Source: Rhabditoides inermis (taxonomy: Eukaryota > Nematoda > Chromadorea > Rhabditida > Rhabditidae). From it: a stretch of 64,000 nucleotides of DNA. The position numbers and the translations under genes were made by a program. Shown piece by piece: positions 19,669 through 31,133 of the stretch (positions are counted from its first letter, which is position 1; each line of letters begins with the position of its first letter). The notes beneath the pieces are model-generated. The model worked only from the letters and a program-made list of their open reading frames with translations. It did no database searches and had not been told where the DNA came from. Location: positions 226,001 to 290,000 of the forward strand of contig CAWZYM010000410.1 of the NCBI GenBank assembly GCA_963966185.1, in the 5' to 3' direction.

Positions 19669-21383
19669 TCATCTCTCTCTCTCTCTCTCTTCTTTATTTT
19701 TCTCAGTCTCCCTCCCTCGCACTCTCTCTTTCTCTCCATATACCTGCAGGCAATGCAAAAGCCACATAAGGGGATTCTTTCACAATATCATAACAATCAG
19801 AACATCATCACAACTTCTTTTCTTTTTTTTCTTTTGTTGTACAGTTCACATTTAGTTGATGGACTGTCTTCCGTTGCGGAAGCAGATCCAGTTCGTGTAC
19901 AGGCATGTGTTTCCGGGAGAGGACATTCGCATCGCAGTGGAGACGGATTACGACTGCCAGAAAGTGAGTGAATTATAATTTAAAATAATTAATATTAGAA
20001 CATGGACAAGTTCATTGTTCCAGGACGACTGGAGTTGTGGCTTCCGGTGTCTTGGTGTGTTCATTGCACTTCTTCGCGGTGACGACCCCACAAGGTGAGT
20101 ACTTATCAAGTTATGTTCTTGTTTGTTATCGCGATTTGTTCAGATTTGTCTGGAATCTGCGTGTTCTGTATACTCTGATGACTGATGCGATGCACAACAA
20201 GTACCCATGGTCCTACTACAGCAGTTCTGTTCTCGGAAGGTGACAAATGAAAATACCGTTTTATTTACAAGAACACTTCTTCTGGACAACTACATACACA
20301 CATAATATACAAATTGTGAAAATTGTTTTCTTTCAGTCTTCGAGATCGACTGACCAGTCCGACTGAATCCCTCTTCCATTTCTGCCTCAACCAGCGCACT
20401 TACGTAATCACTTCGACTGATAACAAGTTTGTTCATTTGTTTTTTTTCTGTTTTTCATTGTATTGATTGGTAGGGATGTCGAGCGAGGACGACTGAGGGG
20501 AGCTCTGACCAGGCGGGAAGTGAGACGAGAGAGGACTCCGTCGCCTGTGTTCATGGAGGTGGACATGGAGGAGACAGCGAGTGTCGCGTCGATTGTGTCT
20601 TCTGTGACGTCTTCTGTTACATCGACTCCCAGAAGTGGACGAAAGCTGACTCCGAGGCAGAAGAAGGACCTGCAAAACGAGCGAAAACGACTGTCGCTAT
20701 CAAGAGGTATGCATTTCTATTTCTCTCTCTTTCTCTCTTTCTTTCTCTCTTTCTCTCTCTCTTTCTTTCTCTTTTTCTCTGTGTGAGAGAGATGCACTCT
20801 CTCTCTGTATATATCCTCTCTGCAGAAAGCGCTGAACAAAAAGAAGCCCGGTTGAAGCGCAGTCGAGAGTACGAAGAAAACAGACGATCAGATGGTGAAT
20901 ACTTTATAAACTTTTACTTATAACAAATAAATTATACTTTTTTTCAGAAACGCCCAAGAAGAAAGCTAAACGACTCTTCGACCAATCTTCGAAATGGGCG
21001 AAAAGGATGGAACAAGGTAGTATCGATATCTCAAGTCCCTATTTCTTATTGTGAATTTTTTTTCATTTACAGAAGACGAAGAAAATCGCGTAAGGAGATT
21101 GGAGAAGAAACAGATACGATCTCATCAACGTCGCGCATCTGGTATGTGAATTACTAGAGTATAGACTGTGTTAATTTTTCTTTGTTCAGAGACTGAAGAA
21201 GAAAATGCAATTCGCCTCCTAAAAAAAGCTGACCACGCACAAATGATGCGCCAAACAAGTACGTTGTATGAAACCAATTTGTACCTATTCACACTAATGT
21301 CATTTTTACTCTAGGTTCGTATGACAAGCGTGAGGAGATGAACGAGCGACGCGCGGCACAGAGGCATGCTCCCAAGCACCGTA

Positions 21384-21420
<37 letters not shown>

Positions 21421-21651
21421 AGTATTCTTTTCCAGCCGGCTTCTTCGATAGCTACGAGGGAGTGGAGCAGCACGACTGCGGAGACTTCACCGTAGCGTGC
21501 GAGTTCTGTGGAGCAGTCTATCTGGAGGGAGAGTCGCAGTCCGTCAAGTGCTGCCTCGCTGGCAACTACAAGCCTACCGACTGGGCAGAGAGGCCGGCAG
21601 AAGTCAAGGAGATCCTCGGAGCAATGTGGGTTGCGGGAGAGACAGAAAGAG

Positions 21652-21713
<62 letters not shown>

Positions 21714-21827
21714 AAGTTGTTGATTCAGGCTGGTGCAGAACAACTCCGTTGAATTGAATGCGAACCTCGCGCTGGCATCAATCAACCGAACGTCGCGAGA
21801 TGTGAAGGGAGGAGTCTTTGCAAGGAA

Positions 21828-21872
<45 letters not shown>

Positions 21873-22488
21873 CCTACTGATTATAGACACAAGGCGCGCC
21901 ATCTCACTCGCTCTCGTCTGCCATCCCCCGTTTCGCAGACCAGCCTCTGATGTACGGACAGAGGTGGTTCGGAGACGGAATGTACCCGGACATCAGATGG
22001 TCGGAGAAGTACGGTAGATACATGCTGGGCAAGAAGGGTCTCAGCCACGTGCAGGGCAGGAATCTCTCACTGGTTCGTTTCTCTCTCCCTCCCCCCCTCT
22101 CTCTCTCTATTGTATACTTCTAGGCTCTCGACCGACTCGCCGAGGTGTTGAGGGAGTGGAACCCGTACGTGAAGATGTACGTGTCGGAGGGGGAGAAGTC
22201 GCGCGGAGTGCCGAGAAGTGCGATGAAGACCCGCTGGCTGGTCATTCACCACGACTACGTCACACTCCAACAGAGGGCGGATCCCGATGTGCACAAGGTG
22301 AGAGGCACTTTCTTTGATGACTGATTCACTCTTCGTTTCCAGGGCGCGTACAGCAGACTGAAGGAGGGAGACGTGGTTCTCCTGGCGCAGACGGACAAGG
22401 AGGGACGGCCACTGGACACGGCCAACCTCTCTGTCGAGTACATCCACACCGGCCGAAAGAGGGAGATCCCCCACTTCAGGTGAGTGAA

Positions 22489-22538
<50 letters not shown>

Positions 22539-22790
22539 TACTGTATTGATTGTAGCCCGCTGGTGGACCCGCTCTGCTACATCCTCATCCATGTGATGGG
22601 TGAGTCTGGCTACGACCCGCGTGCCCCTGGAGTGCGGCCGCAGCTCGCCCCTCTCAAGGACAAGAGACTCGGAGTCGCGCCCAGTGAGTTGCCAATGTAC
22701 TGTTCCCCATTCGCACTTTCTGTTTCAGCTGACCGCTCATGTGGACCACGCCGTGGGACGGAAGAGCAGGAGCAGGAGGAAGGTATACTA

Positions 22791-22840
<50 letters not shown>

Positions 22841-24267
22841 CAGTATGTGTAATGTCAATTTGTCAATATACAGAGCGTGAGATGGACCATGACGAGGGTG
22901 ACGTCATAGTAGAGGGAGAAGCGCCGGAGCGACTAGTGCAGGAGCAGGCGGAGCCATGTGGAGAAGAAGAGATGTTTCGTCAGGACCAAGAAGGATTCCG
23001 GATTGGTGAGCCCCCCCTCTCTCTCTTTCTCTCCCTCTCTCTCTTTCCCTCTATCGCTCTCTTTCTCTCTCTCTCTCTTTCTCTCTTTCTCTCTCTATCT
23101 CTTTCTCTCGCCCTTCTCTGTTTCTCTCAAATTCATGTTCACTATCAGATGTGGGAGTAGAGGGACCAGTGGACGACACTGGAACGGAGATGGCAGATGA
23201 GCGCATGGAGGAAGACGAGGAGGATGAGAACGAGGGAGACTACGGTACAGTGATACAGTGTATAGATTATAGCAAACAATCAGAATATTGAACTCGGTCC
23301 AAGTAGCATTACACTACAGTTGTGTGGAATCGTCAGGATACGGTAAAAGACAGTAATTCAGTAATACAACGGATTTCGGATATATAACGGATTTCGATAG
23401 TCGCGTAATTTTCTGCTTGTGGCTTCTAGAGAAATGAACTTTTGATGATTGATTTTTAGCTCCCCACAACTGCAATGAGCCCGGAGAAGCGACTGTGCGA
23501 GCGAGCCGCGCCATTCGGACCAAGTCTCTCCTCACCAACGACAGAGACTTCTTCGGCGACATCGACCAGACAGTGAGTATCTCTCCTTCTCTCTCCTTCT
23601 CTCTCTCTCTCTTTCTCTCTTTATCTCTCTCTCTCTATTCACTCACATACATACAACATACTGTCTAGGAGGAGTCTCCTTTCATTCGCCCACAACTTCC
23701 GCGCAGTCGCTCTGCATCTGGCCGCAAGATTCGAGAGCACAAGCAAGAAGATACGTCATCTTGATTTGTGAAAGAATGAGTTCAATACATTCATTTTCGA
23801 AATCGAGAAAAACATTAAAAATATATTTTGAATTTTGCAGTCCGTACTTCGTGCATGTCTCGTCGGGAGGAGATGGTGTTCAAGATTAGGACAACTGAGA
23901 AGAACCTGGAGGAGCAGTCGCATCCGATCTTCTCGATGCTCGGACTGGGGCAGTTGTATGTGGAGGACCAGCACATGCGCATCATCCGGGCACAGTGAGT
24001 AGTACTGTATACAGTAGTCCTGTGTAGAAGATGACAGAACAGAACAGACGTTTTTTTTCTCGAAGCATTGAGCACATTATAACACGTACATTGGGGTACG
24101 GTTACGGTGAAATACAGTAATGCAATGCCTACTGCGACTTCCAATAGGTCAATAGCACGGATCTCGGTAGTACAGTGTATGCGTACGTGCTATCAATCGC
24201 ATGTTGTAGACACGACTTCACGAAGATGCATCATGTGGAGAAGAGGACAATGGCAATTCAGGAGGTA

Positions 24268-24330
<63 letters not shown>

Positions 24331-24346
24331 CTCCATTCTCTCTCTC

Positions 24347-24394
<48 letters not shown>

Positions 24395-25066
24395 TTCTCA
24401 CTCTTTTTTTTATTTTCCGCTTCAAGACTTCGTTTTCAGATGCGTGAAGAGGTGGCACGTCTGAAGCAGAATCCTTCGAGGGAGAACCGAGCTGCCATCC
24501 ACCAGTCGAATGCGTTCCTTCGCTACAGGGACGCCGCCACCAAGCTGCGAGTCGACCTCGGAGCTATTGTAAGAGAATAATTACAATTAAAATTCTGCAA
24601 CTGAAAAGTAGCAATCACAAAAATATAACGAAAACACACAACACAATAATTAGAAAAAGTAGTATTGAAAAAAGAATCCTCAAAAAAATAGCAGTCACAA
24701 ATTATCATAAATACATTGACATTTACTAATTCGTGCTCTTGTTTCAGTTCCTCGCGAATGCTGCTGTGAAGGGATCTCCGCGCTACATGAGGATGCAGGC
24801 AGAGAGGGCGACTGTTGTGATGAATGAGGTCGGATCGCCCGATCTCTTCATCACATTCACAGGTACGAGAACAAGGAGAGAGAGAGAGAGATATAGAGAG
24901 AGATAAAGAAAAAGAAAGAAAAAGAGAGAGTATACATTTGAGAGCAGTTTTCATTTCGTTCAATATTGAATTTATAGGAAGTCCGGTGTGGGCAGAGATT
25001 CAGAGGAACCTGTTACCCGGACAGCGATGGGTGGACGCGCCGGATCTGGTCAATCGAGTGAGTATG

Positions 25067-25105
<39 letters not shown>

Positions 25106-25263
25106 GAACTATTCTTTGCAGATCTTTTACATGAAGATGCACGCTGTATTGGACAAGATCATTCTGGAAGGCGCGTTCGGAGAGGTGCTGGCCTATGCGT
25201 GGTCTCTCGAGTTCCAGGCTCGCGGCATGCCCCACATTCACCTTCTCCTCACTCTCAAGGTGC

Positions 25264-25308
<45 letters not shown>

Positions 25309-26505
25309 CCTCTATTTGTATACTTATAGGAGAAGCTGAGCACTGCGGAGAAGGTGGACCGGTTCATCAAAGCGCAGATCCCGAGTGAGCTGGAGCCGGT
25401 GCTGCGAGAGAAGGTGCTGCGTTTGATGTGCCACAAGCCCTGCAGCCACTACGACAAGAAGGGAGTCTTCCACCCGCACAAGGACGAATTCTGCCGGTGA
25501 GTAGGGAGAGAGGGAAAGAGAGGGAGAGAGGGGGGAGAGAGAGCAGGAGACATGGACTGTTGTGCAGAGTGGACGCGCAGCACCCGGAGGCGAGGCAGTG
25601 TGGCAAAGGCTTCCCGAAGCCGTTCTCCGAGTACACGGTGATGCGTGAGAATGGCTACGCGGAGCCTGCTCGGCCGAAGGGACCGTGGGTGGACACTCCC
25701 CGCAAGTACCAGGTCAACAACCAGTGAGTGCATTTCCTTGTCTACTGTAGTATACACATGTGTTCAGGTGGGTCGTGCCGTTCAACCCACGCATGCTGAT
25801 GGAATTCGACTGCCACGTGAACGCAGAAGTCACGTCGTCAATCTTCTGCGCCAAGTATATGTACAAATACATATTCAAGGTGTGTATAATAATACTGTTT
25901 TTTTTTCTTTTAATCTGAATCAACTCACGTTATGTGTTACAGGGTTTCGACAGGGCTATGTGTGAGCTGATTGACAGCGCCATGGTCAACGACGGGAGCC
26001 ACGCGGGAGTGCCGGAGTTCGCCACGTTCCAACACGTGAGAAAGACATAGAGATATAAGAAACACGATAGCGAGAGAGAAAGCAAGAAAAAGAGAAAGAG
26101 GGAGAGAGTGAGAGAGAGAAAGAGAGAGAGAGAGAAAGAAAAAGAGAAACATAGAGAGAAAGAGAGCAAATGCAAACTTCTAGTGCGTCATTCCATCTTC
26201 TCTGGATCTGAATGAGACCCAGCGCGAATATATGGACCAGAATGCGCAGAAGCTGCTCCGCGACCTCCAGGTAAGAACTGCGCACAGACTTTATTTGATT
26301 TTACGTTTGAACGACTTCATTGTATGATTCAGATAAGCCCTGACGAGGAGGTGATCAACGAGGACGGAACGACGGAGAAGGTGAAGAACGTGGTTCTGGA
26401 CGAGTTCAGCCAGTTCACTACTCGCATGGCGATCACTGCCCCACAGGCAGTGTGGGGAGTCCGCGACTGGGAGATCGCCAAGGTGAGTGGAGAGAGAGAG
26501 AGAGG

Positions 26506-26539
<34 letters not shown>

Positions 26540-27482
26540 GAGAGAGAGAGAACAGGCGATATCGAGGTTGTTTTAGATTTCGCACCACGTGGACTTTGCG
26601 AGTGTGCACCTTCCGAAGAGGGCTCCGCTGGTGTTCGACAAGGACGCGGACTACGATGAGGTCAGAACAGCCAGGCACACCTTTGAAAAAGGAACAGTCT
26701 CAATGTATCTTTCCAGTTGTTGGCTGAGGCAGACGAGGGAGAGGCGCAGTCGATCACGGAGGCGTGGCTGGAGCTGAACAAGGAGAACGATCTGGCCAGG
26801 CGGTACACCATCCGAGAGGGAATCAAGCACTTCCGGATCATCAAGAAGGGACACGGATACAAGTGGGCTCCGAGGAACAAGAAGCAGCGCATTCACCCGG
26901 TTAGTCTATCTCTCCCTCTCTCTCTCTCTCTCTCTCTTCATCTAATCAGTTTTAGCCGATCCTCCGTCTGCGCTCCGTGTGTCCCTCTCGCCGCGAAAAG
27001 TACGCTCTCCGTCTTCTCTTCAACAATGTGGCCGGAGCCCGCAGTTTCCCGGAACTCGCGACCACCGTAAGTTCTCTCTCATTATCTCTCGCAATCTCTC
27101 TCTCTTTCTGTCGCTCTCTCACTATCATTTTCTTTTTTAGGACGATGGCCGTCAGTGTTCGACATTCTCGGAGGCGGCAGCGGAGAGGGATCTTGTGACG
27201 AGTGACCTGCAGCTGAAGAAGGCTCTCTCTGAAGTGGCAGCGGACGCGCCTCCTCGAAAGGTTGCACTCTTCTTCGCTCAGCAGCTCGCGAACACTGGAC
27301 CCAGCAAGGTAAAAACAGACAATCTTGAATCAGAATCAGAATCAGAATATGTATCTCATCAATTCTAGGATGCTCCCGCGCAGATGCTTGCAGAGAACTG
27401 CGATGCGATGTTCCTCGCTCCCGCCAAGACGGAGAAGGACAGGACGCGACTGATGAACATGCTCCTCTACTCTCTCCAGGTG

Positions 27483-27526
<44 letters not shown>

Positions 27527-28594
27527 TTTCTTTCTCTTTCTCTCTTTTTCTCTTTCCCCCTATCTCCTTCTCTACGTAAGACATTTACAGAAGATGTTGT
27601 CGTGGTATGACTGTGATCTGGAGCAGTTCGGTCTGCCCCTCCCCGATCGCTCGTTTGTGCCGCAGCCCGAGAGCAGGAGAGGATCGAAGGAGTACGACTA
27701 CGAGAATGACGTCATCCACACTCCGCCCACCAACTTCAACCTCATGGACAAGACGAGTGTATGTTATCTCTCTCTTTCTTTCTCTCTCTTTATCTTCTTC
27801 TTTCTCATGTTCAATACACTACTTACAGAAGCAATTGAATGGAGAGCAGAAGAAGGTCTATGATCACATTCTCCGCAAGTTGAGCGGTGGATTCGACAGG
27901 CGACCGGAGATCGTTCTGGGATCCGGCGGATGTGGCAAGACCACTCTCTTCCGAGCTCTCGTCTACGCTGCCATCGACAAGAACATGAAAGTAAGAGAAC
28001 ATGAAAGATGAACATGAAAGAACATGAAAATAGATGACGATATGCATGATTAATTTGTCTGTTTGTAGGTGGCGTGTCTCGCGTACACTGGATGCGCAGC
28101 CCATCTCCTGCCAGCTGGAAGCACTCTCCACCGCTTCTTCTGGCTGAATCGGACTGCTGACGGGACTCTCTACTGCAAGATCACTGGACGCAGTGTCAAG
28201 GAAAGCAAGCTGCGAGAAGTGAGTGACAAGGGCAACACATGACACTATACACTACATACGAGTAGAAATACAAACGTAATCTAAGCATTTCACAAAGAAA
28301 TGGTTTATTCACAACATGTTTTTGTTATAACAAAGGAATACTCACTCATAAAATACATTACATCGCTGCAACTTATTCAGATCGAGCTGTTTCTGATCGA
28401 TGAGATGTCGATGCTGGATCGGGAGCTGATCAATCTGATCGACGCGGTTCTGAGGAAGGCGACTGGAGTGAACAAGTTCTTCGGAGGAAAGCTCGTGGTC
28501 TTCGGAGGAGACTACAGACAGGTAGGGAAAAGGGAGAGAGAGAAGAGAGAGGGAGGGAAAGGGATAGAGAAGAAAGAAAAGCGAAAAGGGAGAG

Positions 28595-28641
<47 letters not shown>

Positions 28642-29367
28642 TGTTTTCAGATTCTCCCGATCATCCAGGGTCTGGAGGGAGACGAGGTTCTGGTGGAGTC
28701 TCTTCTGCAGCACCCTCTCTGGAGGGTCAGTCGCAAGTCGTGGCTCACTCAGAACATGCGTGCCAAGGAGGACAAGGACTATGCCGATCTCGTCTACCAC
28801 ATCGGAAACGGAACTCCGGATCTCACTGCCAAGGTAAGTCTCCGCCCGTTATTCATGTGACTGGTAGACATGATCAAACTTAGACACTTAATAATGCAAA
28901 TGTAAGCGATTGCGTGAATGTTTTACTTTAGATGTTATAATAATTATTTGCAGGTGTGTTCTGGCTGCTTCCCGATCTTCAAGGACTCTGCCTCGGATGT
29001 GATCAAGTGGACGTTCAACAAGATGGAAGATGAGAAGAAGAGGGTCGGCAGCTGTCTCCTCGCCATCACCAACGACGAAGTGAACCAGCTCAACGAGGAG
29101 GTACGCTTCATATCACTATCTCTCTCTCTTCTTCTTTTTTTCAATCAACCATGTAACATTGAATGATCCACTTGTATTTGTAGGTTCTCGCGCTGCTTCC
29201 TCTCTCGAAGAAGAAGGTGGATGGCTACTTGGACCACGTCTACCTCTCCATCGACACTCCGGACTCGACTGGTGGCATGCAGCTCTCACCCGAAGACTGC
29301 CACACCCAGTGTCCTGCCGGTCTGCCACCTCACTCTCTTCATCTCAAGGTAAGAGAGAAAGATATAC

Positions 29368-29419
<52 letters not shown>

Positions 29420-30305
29420 GTAGGGAGATAGAGATTTCAATTCAGCTGGGAGCCACTGTGATGTTGATCAAGAACATCGACGTGAGGCGTGGACTGACGA
29501 ATGGCACTCGTCTCATCGTCCGCAAGATGGTCAGTTATCTGATTTGCAAATATCACATCTTACTTTTCACTTCTCACTATTCATTTTTAGGTGTTTTAAT
29601 TGGAATTTTTTGCAGCGAGAGCATTCGATCATGGTGCAGCGGATCGGAGATGCGACGGGAGAGACTTACGAACTCGGAAAGTGAGTGAAGAAAGAGAGAG
29701 AGAGAGAGGGGGGGGGAGAGGAGAGGGAGAAAGTGAGAGAAAGGAAGAGAGAGAGATAGAATCTTCTATATCTCGATCTAACAATCATGTATTCAGGATG
29801 CTTCTCCAGGACGCGGATCCGAGGAAGAGTCTCTTCACTCGCTTCCAGTTCCCTATTCGTCTCGCGTTTGCGATGACGATCAACAAGTCGCAGGGAGCAA
29901 CGCTGGACAGGGTGAGTCTCTCTCTCTCTCTCTCTCTCTCTATCCTTTCTTTTTTCTTTTCTCCTTCTCACTTACGATTTTTTTATTGTAGGTGGGACTG
30001 GTTCTGTCGAATCCGGTCTTCACTCATGGTCAGCTCTTCGTGGCGATGAGCAGGGTTCGGAGGAGGAAGGACATCGCCATCTACACTGCCATGAAGGTAA
30101 GAGAGTGTGAGTGGAAAGAGAGAGAGAGAGAGAGTTAAACAGCCTCTTCTTCCAGTCGATCGATGGGGAGAAGTCGTGTGGGAAGCACCACGCTCGCATC
30201 TACCAGCTGAAGAACATCGTCTACCCGGATGCCGTGCAGGCGATGACCCCTCCCAAGACTCACACCGTTGACCACAACTTGGATGTGGAGGAGGATGACC
30301 AGTGA
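16704..30305 (+). CDS. Helitron A transposase: macro-Ulp1-STPR-Rep-Pif1
   Basis: About 67 exons, ~7.84 kb of coding sequence, ~2,610 aa. Boundaries read from splice sites include 16704-16842, 16887-17024, 17218-17345, 17388-17486, 17532-17671 and finally 29992-30096, 30156-30305 (TGA). Phase closes from exon 1 to exon 37 and from exon 39 to the stop. Order: macro domain (aa 1-215), inactive Ulp1-like domain (~215-478), Ulp1-like protease (~515-714), Ser-rich linker, STPR repeats (~792-905), Cys-rich segment, HUH Rep (~1480-1770), Pif1-like helicase (~2125-2565). Rep and helicase make it an autonomous Helitron that would nick, unwind and re-join single strands. Two lesions: the donor after 19803 is lost (copy B has GTACAC), and no GT donor in exon 38 (from 23669) gives the frame needed at 23841. 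It may be recently inactivated. Confidence 0.92.
17027..17166 (+). repeat. (CT)n microsatellite in intron 2 of Helitron A
   Basis: The CT run begins right after the donor GTGAG and fills most of the 193-bp intron. About half of the 66 introns of this gene hold a (CT)n or (GA)n run placed the same way. The matching intron of copy B is only 104 bp. Confidence 0.95.
17794..19170 (+). other. Inactive Ulp1-like domain of Helitron A (exons 6-13)
   Basis: The segment NYAVAVYLSGEHIVTYYDAS followed later by TSQEWAVATLICALGG parallels, in order and spacing type, HYVITSYDPEKHVVTIYDS and DWSCGFRCLGVFIALLRG of the next domain. The catalytic His position is Asn and the Cys position is Trp, while the Asp (YYDAS) is kept. 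Helitron B has the same substitutions, so the loss is not a private mutation. Inference: a pseudo-protease that may bind ubiquitin/SUMO-like partners or support the active domain. Confidence 0.6.
17931..17996 (+). repeat. Compound (CT)n-(CA)n microsatellite, intron 6
   Basis: A CT run changes to a CA run within one intron. Copy B has CT with TTTCTT interruptions and no CA at this place. Confidence 0.95.
19388..20239 (+). other. Ulp1-like (C48-type) cysteine protease of Helitron A
   Basis: Exons 15-20. The His is in KFQHYVITSY, the Asp in TIYDSIID, and the Gln and Cys in CQKDDWSCGFRCLG, giving the His-Asp-Gln-Cys order of Ulp1/SENP-type proteases. Such domains accompany several eukaryotic DNA transposons. 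In copy A the 5' splice site after exon 17 (19803) reads ATCATC where copy B has GTACAC. Retaining the 52-nt intron would shift the frame before the Cys. Confidence 0.8.
19804..19855 (+). other. Intron 17 with lost splice donor (copy A)
   Basis: The acceptor TTTAG is present at 19851-19855, but the donor after CAG-AAC is ATCATC. Helitron B has CAG-AAC followed by GTACAC at the same place. No alternative GT in the preceding exon restores frame. Confidence 0.75.
20826..21380 (+). other. STPR DNA-binding repeats, one per exon (copy A)
   Basis: Exons at 20826-20894, 20948-21016, 21073-21141 and 21190-21258 are each exactly 69 bp, phase 1, separated by introns of 48-56 bp. A 66-bp exon (21315-21380) follows. 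Each encodes a 23-aa basic helical repeat beginning E-(S/T/D)-x-E/K, e.g. ESAEQKEARLKRSREY and ETPKKKAKRL. A tandem repeat of exactly 23 residues with this E-T/S-P-E-x-R-x-x-R-L pattern is the STPR domain (score-and-three peptide repeat), a DNA-binding array described in FMBP-1. It probably helps bind element ends or target DNA. Confidence 0.82.
21436..23754 (+). other. Helitron N-terminal Cys-rich region (exons 28-38)
   Basis: CEFCGAVYLEGE...VKCC is the Cys-rich motif that precedes Rep in Helitron proteins. It is followed by LVQNNSVELNANLALASINR, matching the conserved NSALAFAS-type segment, and by LMYGQRWFGDGMYPDIRWSE. Exons 34-37 encode a Glu/Asp-rich linker. Exon 38 (from 23669) has no donor of the phase needed by the next exon; the in-frame reading reaches TGA at about 23764. 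Confidence 0.75.
21650..21710 (+). repeat. (GA)n microsatellite in intron 28
   Basis: A long GA run on the coding strand of the intron before the NSALAFAS-like exon. In copy B the same intron keeps only a short GAGAGAGAGAGAG run. Confidence 0.95.
24272..24391 (+). repeat. (CT)n microsatellite in intron 40
   Basis: CT run interrupted by CCATT, directly 3' of the GTACGAAA donor. It is non-coding. Confidence 0.95.
24748..26035 (+). other. HUH Rep endonuclease domain (exons 42-48)
   Basis: SPDLFITFTGSPVWAEI is followed by the HUH motif in GMPHIHLLL and by KYMYKYIFKG with the two spaced tyrosines of Helitron Rep. The His pair coordinates the metal and the tyrosines form the 5'-phosphotyrosine link during rolling-circle transposition. 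All catalytic residues are present. Confidence 0.93.
27829..30096 (+). other. Pif1-like SF1 helicase domain (exons 57-66)
   Basis: Walker A GSGGCGKTT, motif II FLIDEMSML, motif III FGGDYRQILP, motif V FAMTINKSQGATL and motif VI FVAMSRVRRRKDI occur in the expected order. This is the helicase half of a Helitron RepHel and would unwind DNA 5' to 3' during strand displacement. All motifs look intact. Confidence 0.95.
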
Positions 30306-30838
30306 AACGAATATATGTACATACCAGTAATTGTTGTAAGTTATTGAATCATGAAGTATGGAACTAGTTTGTCATTGAAATTATTTGTGTATCATTGAAA
30401 TTGTTAATGACTGATTTGTGAATGTACTGATGACATTGATTGTTTTTACCGTATTTTAATGATTTCCTCAAAGATAAATCAATTTCTGAGTTTCTAACTA
30501 GTTTGTTTTCTTCTATTTTACATTGTTTAATTTACTATTGGTAACTGTACTATTTTCATTTGAAATAATAATTCCACAATTATTATTATGTCACGGTTTT
30601 CATCTACATATCAACAATACACAGTGAGACTACTGCTTGCCAAAAACACTCACGAAGATGCTGCCATTGTGGAATGATCTCTTCGTTGACACAACTGCCT
30701 TTTATGATCTTGTGTTCCCGCGCGAATAGGCTGCTCCGTCACTTTTGTGCCCTCCGGTATAGCTCCTATCACATACTCACATAGTAATTGTCATACCCAT
30801 GTCACATTGTTGTTATGTGAGTGCAACTGAGAAAAAAC

Positions 30839-30896
<58 letters not shown>

Positions 30897-31087
30897 AGAA
30901 CTGTTGATCGATGATGTTTACAAGTTATGTACAGTAGTAAACGATATAGTAAACAAGATATACTTCACTGAAAACATTCTGATAACTACAAATAACATTT
31001 GTACATTCGTGCGACAACCGTTAAAATTATGAGTTCATTTTCGTGGAGCAACATTCTCTCAGTAAAATTCTGATTTCATCTGTACAT
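30306..31087 (+). other. 3' non-coding region of Helitron A
   Basis: Holds a (GA)n run at about 30845-30892. Nearer the end (30915-30960) are GTTTACAAGTTATGT and AGTAAACAAG, which resemble the GTAAACAA subrepeats of the non-autonomous units and link the two. No further gene is seen. Confidence 0.7.
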
Positions 31088-31130
31088 CTAGCGGGGCGCG
31101 AGCGAGCGAAGCGAGCGCGCGCCCCGCTAG
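31088..31130 (+). terminator. 3' terminal palindrome of Helitron A ending CTAG
   Basis: A 43-bp palindrome CTAGCGGGGCGCG...CCCCGCTAG whose centre is GAGCGAAGCGA: a GCGAAGC mini-hairpin flanked by tandem G-A mismatches. The next base is T, as expected for a Helitron ending in CTRR and inserted between A and T. It would act as the rolling-circle termination signal. Confidence 0.85.
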
Positions 31131-31133
31131 TCA

